Positions 9,478-15,412 of a stretch of 64,000 nt of DNA are shown here, piece after piece; positions within the stretch are counted from its first letter, which is position 1, and each line of letters opens with the position of its first letter. The notes below the pieces were generated by a model that saw only the letters and a list, made by a program, of their open reading frames with translations, did no database searches and was not told the DNA's origin. This DNA comes from Rhizobium cauense (lineage in GTDB: Bacteria; Pseudomonadota; Alphaproteobacteria; Rhizobiales; Rhizobiaceae). The stretch spans positions 62,001-126,000 of the forward strand of contig NZ_JAEUAT010000001.1 in assembly GCF_019511525.1 (NCBI RefSeq), read 5' to 3'. Position numbers and translations under genes: made by a program.

Positions 9478-10020
9478 TCACTCCATGCCGGCCAGCGCCT
9501 TGCGCGCGATGCTGGCCGCGAAGAGTGGCGTTTCGCGGCGATTGTGGTCTCCGCCCGCGGCCTGGCGGGCTGCGGCGGCCTGCTCGAAGGTCTGGCCGTG
9601 CTGTTCAATGAAGTCCATGAATGCGTCCGTTGGATGGGACGTGACACGGTTCGTATAGCGGGTGCGTCCGCCTTCCATAGGTTCGGCAATCAGTTCCCAG
9701 ATGACGTTGACCTGTGTGCGACCGACTGCCGTGAATACGTCGGAGATCGAATTCATTTTGCAGTAGGATGCCGTCGCCTCGTCCGCAACATAGTGCTGGA
9801 CGACCAGGCCTGTTCCGATCATTTCGACATTGATCGACATTCGACGACCATCATCCGTGGTGGTGCTACCCGCGGCAATATGGTCCGGTGGGCAGCAACG
9901 CAGATATTCCGCCTCCGGCAAATTGAAGAGCCATTCGGCGATATTGACCTTTTCGAACGGCACGTCGATTTCGGCAGTGAAAGCGGATTGCGAGAGGATC
10001 TTGTCGCTCAGGATTTTCAT
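9478..10020 (-). CDS. SRPBCC/START-like hypothetical protein
   Basis: A soluble 180-residue protein. The pattern of an N-terminal strand with FTAEIDVPFEKV, a central antiparallel sheet (RMSINVEMIGTGLVVQHYV, VNVIWELIAE) and a long C-terminal helix resembles the helix-grip SRPBCC fold that binds hydrophobic ligands. No enzyme motif is visible. The start at 10020 is set by GGAAG six bases upstream. The assignment is by fold pattern only. Confidence 0.55.
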   Translation of the reverse strand: MKILSDKILSQSAFTAEIDVPFEKVNIAEWLFNLPEAEYLRCCPPDHIAAGSTTTDDGRRMSINVEMIGTGLVVQHYVADEATASYCKMNSISDVFTAVGRTQVNVIWELIAEPMEGGRTRYTNRVTSHPTDAFMDFIEQHGQTFEQAAAARQAAGGDHNRRETPLFAASIARKALAGME

Positions 10021-10451
10021 TCGTGTCTTCCTTCGATCTTTCCGCAGCTTCGCACCGCCCGTCATCGGACAGACCAGGATCGTAGCGGAACGGGATTTGT
10101 GCAGGTGGTGGGGTCTGGCGAATTCTTACGGGGCAGGACGACTGTTCTGCTACAAATGAAACTGACAGCCGCTCGGGAAGCGCACCATCACACTCATGAT
10201 CTAGCGAAACATACTTAGGTCTAGGTGTCGCCGTGATCGCAAACGGTGCCGAGCAGTCGATGAGTGACGTCCGCTATCGGCAGTGGGTTCAACAGACCGC
10301 CGCAACACACTCTGCAAATCTTTCCGCGGTGGTTGAAGTAGAAGTTCGGGCAGCTGGCGCCGGAATTGAATCCGCTCCGGGGAGGCTGGACGATCAAAAG
10401 GAGACAACCTAAAAGAGATTAACCTCAACCAGACTCGTGAAGGACGGGAAA
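10021..10451. other. Intergenic region between divergent genes
   Basis: About 430 bases between the divergently transcribed SRPBCC-like and GFA genes. Frames on both strands lack ribosome sites and read as shadows of low-complexity GC sequence. It must hold two outward promoters, but I cannot identify convincing elements. Confidence 0.5.
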
Positions 10452-10952
10452 ATGAAACGCATCGAGATGGAGGTGAGCGGTGGCTGCCAGTGCGGTGCCG
10501 TGCGCTACCGCGCAACCGCTATGCTCGACAATTCGCATATCTGCCATTGCCGGATGTGCCAGAAAGCCTCGGGCAACATCTTTGCCGCGCTTGTTGCCGC
10601 CCCTGATGATGCGCTCACCTGGACACGCGGCAAGCCTGATGTCTGGAAGAGCTCGGAGCTTGTCGAGCGCGGCTTCTGTGCCAACTGCGGCACGCCATTG
10701 TTTTTCCATCATCTCGAAAACGGTCGCACAAACCTGATGATCGGTTCGCTTGACGATCCACACGCCTTCCCGCCGCACGCCAATACTTGCACCGAGAACA
10801 TGGTGGCATGGTTCGATACGATCACGGACATAGAAAACACCGGTGCGACGGAAACCAACGGCGCCGATTGGGCCGCGGCAATCAAGGCGAGCAACAACCA
10901 GCACCCCGATCACGATACCACCTCATGGGCAGTGAGGGCGCGCGATGGCTGA
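10452..10952 (+). CDS. GFA (CENP-V) family zinc protein
   Basis: A 166-residue protein of the glutathione-dependent formaldehyde-activating enzyme fold. The zinc-binding cysteines are in place: GGCQCGAVRY, CHCRMCQKASG and FCANCGTPLF. Most bacterial members have no demonstrated formaldehyde or glutathione chemistry, so only the fold is certain. The ATG at 10452 is preferred to an upstream GTG because AAGGA lies seven bases before it. A second, shorter GFA protein is at 26616-27017; the two are not close homologues outside the Cys motifs. Confidence 0.85.
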   Translation: MKRIEMEVSGGCQCGAVRYRATAMLDNSHICHCRMCQKASGNIFAALVAAPDDALTWTRGKPDVWKSSELVERGFCANCGTPLFFHHLENGRTNLMIGSLDDPHAFPPHANTCTENMVAWFDTITDIENTGATETNGADWAAAIKASNNQHPDHDTTSWAVRARDG

Positions 10953-10999
10953 GCAGTCTTCCAACGGCTGCCAGTCGCTGAATGGGCGTTTACGCACGC

Positions 11000-11019
11000 A
11001 TTTACCGTAACGTACTTCC
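11000..11019 (+). promoter_or_regulatory. 20-base site shared by both DUF1254 genes
   Basis: ATTTACCGTAACGTACTTCC lies 77 bases before the DUF1254 gene at 11097. The identical 20 bases occur at 48482-48501 on the other strand, 59 bases before the second DUF1254 gene, in the same orientation relative to the gene. It contains the near-palindrome TTACCGTAA. It is likely an operator or a promoter element common to both; the regulator is unknown. Confidence 0.6.
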
Positions 11020-11096
11020 ATTTACATGCTCGTCCCTGTCTCCTGATGCTACGGTTTCCCTACTTTGCATTCAGTTGGTGAGACAGGAGACAGACG

Positions 11097-12593
11097 ATGT
11101 TGAGATCGCACTTGTGTGCGGCGACTGCCGTTTCGATTTTAGGGCTTGTGGCGGCATCGGGTTTGCCTGCCGCCGCGCAGGACAATGCCGCGAAAATCCC
11201 GCCGCTGATGGAACAAATCAACAAGGGCAATTGGCTCCCGCAGCAGGAAGCAGAACAGCTGCGTGACGAGTTCTACTATCAGAACGCCGTCCAGGCCTAC
11301 ATTCTCACGATCCCCATCCTTAATACGATCGGCATGAAGGACGGCTCCGAGGCCACCTTCGGTGCTGGCTATAATGTGCTGCCCATCTGGAAGGAGCGCA
11401 TGGATAGCCGTACGTGGGTTCCAACACCGAACGCCGACGTCATCTACTCGATGAGCTATCTCGATCTGAAGAAGGACGGGCCGCTGGTCGTTGCCGCGCC
11501 GCCGAACGTCATCGGCATGTTCACCGACTTCTACCAGCGCACGCTTACCGACGTCGGCGCGATCGGGCCCGACCGGGCACGCGGCGGACTGTACCTGCTG
11601 TTGCCGCCGGACTACGACGGAGAAGTCCCCAAGGGTTACTTTGCATTCAAGTCGCCAACCTACAACGTCTTCCTGTTCTTCCGTACGATCATGGCAAAGG
11701 GCGAGAACGGCCCCGATCCGGCACCGGCCGCAGCAAATGCAGACCGGACGCGGGTCTATCCGCTCTGGGCTCCGGAGAAGGATGTGAAGCCGATGCAGTT
11801 TCCGGACGCGAGCGGAAAGCGCGTCAACATGATGTACCCGACGGGCAATACCTACTGGACGAAACTCAAGGCGTTCGTTGACTACGAGCCGGTCGCTTCG
11901 ATCGATCTGGTGACACGCGGCGTGCTCGCGTCGATCGGCATCATCAAGGGCCAGCCCTTCGAGCCAACCGACAAGCAGAGCGCCGCTCTGCAGAAGGCTA
12001 TCGAAGCTGCTCCAAAGATGATCCTAGCGAGCCGCCAGCTCGGTCGCCCTGACAAGCGCAATCTCTACTACAAGGATCGACAGTACGAAAACATCTGGGC
12101 GGGCGGCACCGCCGAATGGATGCAGGACAGCTATCTCGATGTTCTTCAGCGAGCCTCTTACTTCCAGTTTGCCTATTCGTCCGCTCCGGCGATGGTCATG
12201 CGGACGCTTGATGCCGGTTCGAAATATCCGTTCACTGCCCGCGACGCCGATGGCAATTTCCTGAATGGGTCGAATGCCTACAAACTGCACCTACCGCCCA
12301 ATCCGCCTGCCGCTCTCTTCTGGGCCGTGACCGCCTACAATGTCACAGATGGATCGATGCCGGAAACCAAGCAGCTATTGCCGTCCATAAACGCCTTCTA
12401 CAAGGTGAAAACCAACGACGACGGATCGGTTGATCTCTATTTCGGAGCGACCAAACCGGCCGAAGCTCCGGACAGCAATTGGATACAGACGGTTGAAGGT
12501 CGCGACTTTATCGCAGCCGTGCGCCTCTATGGCACAGGGGTTGAATTCTTCGATCAAACCTGGAAGCCGGATGATGTGGTGAAGCTGAACTAG
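11097..12593 (+). CDS. DUF1254/DUF1214 secreted protein (copy 1)
   Basis: A 498-residue protein with a Sec signal peptide (cleavage after GLPAAAQ), then DUF1254 (roughly residues 60-200, with NVLPIWKERMDSRTWVPTPNADV) and DUF1214 (roughly 360-480, with the YGTGVEFFDQTWKPDDV ending). Family members are periplasmic beta-rich proteins of unknown function, often induced by stress or lipid-like substrates. AGGAG lies eight bases before the ATG. A paralogue is encoded at 47013-48422 and carries the same 20-base upstream site, so the two are probably co-regulated. Confidence 0.88.
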   Translation: MLRSHLCAATAVSILGLVAASGLPAAAQDNAAKIPPLMEQINKGNWLPQQEAEQLRDEFYYQNAVQAYILTIPILNTIGMKDGSEATFGAGYNVLPIWKERMDSRTWVPTPNADVIYSMSYLDLKKDGPLVVAAPPNVIGMFTDFYQRTLTDVGAIGPDRARGGLYLLLPPDYDGEVPKGYFAFKSPTYNVFLFFRTIMAKGENGPDPAPAAANADRTRVYPLWAPEKDVKPMQFPDASGKRVNMMYPTGNTYWTKLKAFVDYEPVASIDLVTRGVLASIGIIKGQPFEPTDKQSAALQKAIEAAPKMILASRQLGRPDKRNLYYKDRQYENIWAGGTAEWMQDSYLDVLQRASYFQFAYSSAPAMVMRTLDAGSKYPFTARDADGNFLNGSNAYKLHLPPNPPAALFWAVTAYNVTDGSMPETKQLLPSINAFYKVKTNDDGSVDLYFGATKPAEAPDSNWIQTVEGRDFIAAVRLYGTGVEFFDQTWKPDDVVKLN

Positions 12594-12630
12594 CCTTGGG
12601 ATGAAATGCAGTCATTGGCGGCCTTGTTTT

Positions 12631-12719
12631 CCGGCGGTTCCACTGAGAGCATATTGTCTGCGAAGTCCTTGAGCGCGGTCTTGGCCGCCACCTCCCCGTA
12701 AACGGAGAAGCACTTGGCC
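12631..12719 (-). pseudogene. Decayed copy of the autotransporter 3' end
   Basis: About 90 bases align with the last part of the autotransporter barrel at 15432-15521 with roughly ten substitutions and one single-base gap. In translation it reads FSVYGEVAAKTALKDFAD before the frame is lost at the gap, against FSVYGELTAKSALKDFAD in the intact gene. No other part of an autotransporter is recognisable here. It lies on the same strand as the intact gene, so the two form a direct repeat around ecotin and the MFS gene. Confidence 0.75.
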
Positions 12720-12819
12720 CCTCTCAGAACCTCACGGCGGTCGCAGCGTTGCGCGACGGCAAAACTGACTATACGCTCCCTCATCCAACCTCGGCAGCAG
12801 CACGGCGACAGGGTGACAA

Positions 12820-13323
12820 ATGGCAATTTCATTTTGGACGGGCAAAGCTGCGGGATGCTCGACTCGGGTTTTGGTTTTGCTTTCACTCGCGCTCAGTGGG
12901 GCTGCTGCGGCTGAGTCCCGTCAGGCGCGCGACGAGTTGAAGGCATTTCCCGAGGCATCCGCTGGCCAGCAACGACACGTTATCTTCCTGCCAAAGCGTA
13001 CCGACGAAGATGCGCGGCGAGTTGGAGTGATCGTAGGCCGAACCGAGTTGGTGGACTGTAATCGGCATACCTTTGGCTCCCGGTTGGAGAAGCGTACGGT
13101 TGATGGCTGGGGGTATGACTACCACGTCGTTACCGGAGTTGGCCCAACAGCGAGTACGCGGATGGCTTGCCCGGATACCACGAAGAAAAAAGCGTTTGTG
13201 CGCAGCTCGGACGAGCCGCTCCTACGATACAACAGCCGGCTTCCGCTCGTGGTGTTTGCACCTGTCGACGTGGAAATCCGATACCGGATTTGGAAAGCCG
13301 GCCCGGAGAAAGCGGCGGACTAA
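12820..13323 (+). CDS. eco: Ecotin, periplasmic serine protease inhibitor
   Basis: Ecotin dimers inhibit trypsin-fold serine proteases by presenting a reactive loop. The 167-residue precursor has an unusually long N terminus, a signal peptide ending near GAAAAES, and the ecotin core: VDCNRH, LEKRTVDGWGYDYHV, STRMACPD, LRYNSRLPLVVFAP and YRIWKA. Cys80 and Cys117 match the conserved disulphide. The reactive-site P1 residue, Met in the E. coli protein, is Arg114 here, which predicts preference for trypsin-like proteases. AGGG precedes the ATG. Ecotin is not a usual rhizobial core gene, and the surroundings (autotransporter remnant, repeats, MFS exporter) suggest acquisition. Confidence 0.92.
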   Translation: MAISFWTGKAAGCSTRVLVLLSLALSGAAAAESRQARDELKAFPEASAGQQRHVIFLPKRTDEDARRVGVIVGRTELVDCNRHTFGSRLEKRTVDGWGYDYHVVTGVGPTASTRMACPDTTKKKAFVRSSDEPLLRYNSRLPLVVFAPVDVEIRYRIWKAGPEKAAD

Positions 13324-13446
13324 CGACACTTCGTTCGGTAGCGCGCGATCCAGGAGCGTAAAATCGTGGGCGAGACCGACAGATCATGGCTGAAACGAAC
13401 GAGGTTGCCTTCGCTCGAAGGGTCGGTGTGGCGTTGCGGAAATGGC

Positions 13447-13470
13447 GTCCGCTTTCGGCCGTAAGCGGAC
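13447..13470. repeat. GTCCGCTT palindrome
   Basis: Perfect 8-bp arms (GTCCGCTT and AAGCGGAC) around an 8-base loop. Related hairpins occur at 13791-13810 and 15311-15334, all within the ecotin/MFS block. Confidence 0.55.
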
Positions 13471-13522
13471 TAAATGAGTGGCGCTTTTCTGATCGGCGGG
13501 CGATTACGGTCCGCTGGCTCCG

Positions 13523-13630
13523 CTATTTCTTCTTCGCTTGATCGTGATGCCACTTGATGGCGAAGAACATGCCCGTGCCTAACACGAGGAGCTTGAGTGG
13601 AAAGAAGACTATAGGGAACCAATCCCACAT
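13523..13630 (-). CDS. 35-residue single-span membrane microprotein
   Basis: A 35-codon frame, ATG at 13630 to TAG at 13523, encodes MWDWFPIVFFPLKLL, a hydrophobic middle with LGTGMFFAIKWHH, and a lysine-rich end (AKKK). It looks like one membrane helix with aromatic and positively charged borders, which is unlikely for random sequence at this GC content. The ribosome site is weak (TGGAAA about ten bases upstream). The function is unknown. Confidence is limited by size. Confidence 0.5.
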   Translation of the reverse strand: MWDWFPIVFFPLKLLVLGTGMFFAIKWHHDQAKKK

Positions 13631-13790
13631 TTCGGATATTTCCAGGCTATTACTGACAGTATCTATCGTGAGGGAGCACTACCTCAAAACTGCTGCATGC
13701 AACATCAGCCATGTTGACGCAGATGCGATCACAACATTCCCATCATACGGCTTGACTGGGCTTGCCCCATGTTTCCGGACAGGTTGGTGA

Positions 13791-13810
13791 CCGCTTCTGG
13801 CGCGAAGCGG
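13791..13810. repeat. CCGCTT palindrome, same family
   Basis: Six-base arms (CCGCTT and AAGCGG) around CTGGCGCG. The right part, TGGCGCGAAGCGGA, is nearly the same as in the copy at 15311-15334 (TTGGCGCGAAGCGGA). The 290-base gap between the microprotein and the MFS gene holds nothing else I can name. Confidence 0.5.
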
Positions 13811-13920
13811 AAGCCCGCAGGCGGCCCTTTGCGGACATTCCCCAACCCGTCATGTGAAGTCTGCGATGGGGTAGGAAACGGACGGTCTGGTACAGAATGG
13901 GAAGCGAAGGAAGTTGCCCT

Positions 13921-15126
13921 TCACTCCCGGCGTACATTCACAGCGGTAGTAACACCCAACAATACCAGCAGACATCCGCCGACAAGAAAAGCTGTCGGCG
14001 TTCCCCAGCGCGCGGCTATGGCGCTGCCGATCAGCGGTGCTGACAGCATAATGAGCATGATCACCGCCTCCCCAGCAGCAAATACCCGCCCGATGCGATC
14101 ATGCGGTGTTTCAGCCTGCACAATGGTCCGGTAGGGCACCAGCATGAATGCTGTAGCACCGCCCATCAATGCCAACACCAAGAGGAATGTCGCTAAGTGC
14201 AGCGACCAACCTGATATTGCCGCTGCCGCAACGGTTGCGGTGGTGAGCCCGGAAATTGTCGCTGCTACTGCCATGGTTGTAATCGGACGTTTCCCTGCGA
14301 TGCGTCCTGCGGCTAGAGCACCAATCAGCCCGCCCAATCCGGAGGCCGCGATGGAAAGGCCGAAAGCCGTGGCTCCGAACCCAAAGCCCTCGGCGAGAAG
14401 CGCGATCAGCGCGTCGTAGAGAAAGAACGAGAAATAGGCGAAGGCCGAAAAAACGAGTGCCACCAGCAAACGACGGCTGCGTCGGAACTCGGAGATACCA
14501 GCGAGGGATTCGGTAAAGAACCGGCCACCATTGTTGCCAGGCTGCCGCGACGGTATCGTTACGGCAAGTGCGATCAAGGCAGCAATGAGCGATAACCCGG
14601 AGTTGAGCAAGAACACGATCTGTGCAGGCCAAAAGGCCAACAACAGCCCGCCGATCGCCGGACCGGCAATCTTGGAGGTCTGATTGATGGCCTGATGCAG
14701 CCCATTAGCGTGACCCAGCAAATGCGCGGGCGTTGTTGCCTGTATTGCCGCCTGTCGTGCCGGCGTGAAAGCGGAGTCGATCGCTCCACGTAGAAACACG
14801 AGCCCCAGCAAGACCGCCGCATCGCCCGTAAAGGCAAACGCCACAGTCACCAAACTGCGTCCTAGATTGCTAGTTACCAGAACCCTGCGAATCGATGCCC
14901 GATCCACGATCACGGCCATCAAAGGTCCAACCAAGATGTAGGGAAGACTTAGCGCTAAAGCGAAGCCGGCCAGCACGAGCGGCCCATGTCCCCAACCGTA
15001 GACGAGTAGTGCGACGATGGCAGCATAGTCCAGCCAATCCGCGAAATCGGCCGGCACACTTGCCACGGCCAATCGTCTCGGCACCGGCAGGCGAATGAGG
15101 GAACTATAACTTGCGCGTTCTTTCAT
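13921..15126 (-). CDS. MFS transporter, enterobactin-exporter-like
   Basis: A 401-residue major facilitator protein with about eleven to twelve hydrophobic segments. ADFADWLDYAAIVALLVYGW at the start, the motif-A region GPLMAVIVDRASIRRVLV and FLRGAIDSAFTPARQAAIQA resemble the MFS_3 (EntS-type) exporter group. The ATG at 15126 has AGGTG close by; the upstream extension to 15186 has no ribosome site. Codon choice is somewhat less GC-biased than in neighbouring core genes, in line with an acquired block. The substrate is unknown. Confidence 0.8.
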   Translation of the reverse strand: MKERASYSSLIRLPVPRRLAVASVPADFADWLDYAAIVALLVYGWGHGPLVLAGFALALSLPYILVGPLMAVIVDRASIRRVLVTSNLGRSLVTVAFAFTGDAAVLLGLVFLRGAIDSAFTPARQAAIQATTPAHLLGHANGLHQAINQTSKIAGPAIGGLLLAFWPAQIVFLLNSGLSLIAALIALAVTIPSRQPGNNGGRFFTESLAGISEFRRSRRLLVALVFSAFAYFSFFLYDALIALLAEGFGFGATAFGLSIAASGLGGLIGALAAGRIAGKRPITTMAVAATISGLTTATVAAAAISGWSLHLATFLLVLALMGGATAFMLVPYRTIVQAETPHDRIGRVFAAGEAVIMLIMLSAPLIGSAIAARWGTPTAFLVGGCLLVLLGVTTAVNVRRE

Positions 15127-15208
15127 TACACCTGACCATCCAGAGGCTGTGCACGAGTGCCATCCACACCCCCTGTGTTCGGTCATGCACCAGTAACAGT
15201 TCGCAAGT

Positions 15209-15403
15209 CTAGCTCAGGCTCACAAATGTCCGCTTTGCGGCAAAAGCAAAAGATGTATTAAATGACCGCAATGGGGTCGAAAGTCGACAATGATCGAGGT
15301 GTGCCGCTAGGTCCGCTATTGGCGCGAAGCGGACGACGGAGGATACCCGCGATCGTCGCCAAGCGGGCCTTCGGTCGCGGGCAGCCTCGCTACCCGCGAG
15401 CAC
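15209..15403. repeat. Intergenic repeat region with GTCCGC hairpins
   Basis: Non-coding stretch with TGTCCGCTTTGCGGC near 15228 and a palindrome at 15311-15334 (GTCCGCT and AGCGGAC arms). Read on the minus strand it gives FAPIADLAAHLDH, the kind of RFxPxADI-like peptide often mis-annotated as a short protein where this repeat family occurs in alphaproteobacteria (from memory). It should not be called a gene. Confidence 0.5.
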
Positions 15404-15412
15404 CGCACCAGC

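Noticed and set aside
15209..15403. Short minus-strand ORF
   Set aside because: It falls on an intergenic repeat and gives the peptide pattern known from spurious annotations, not a protein.
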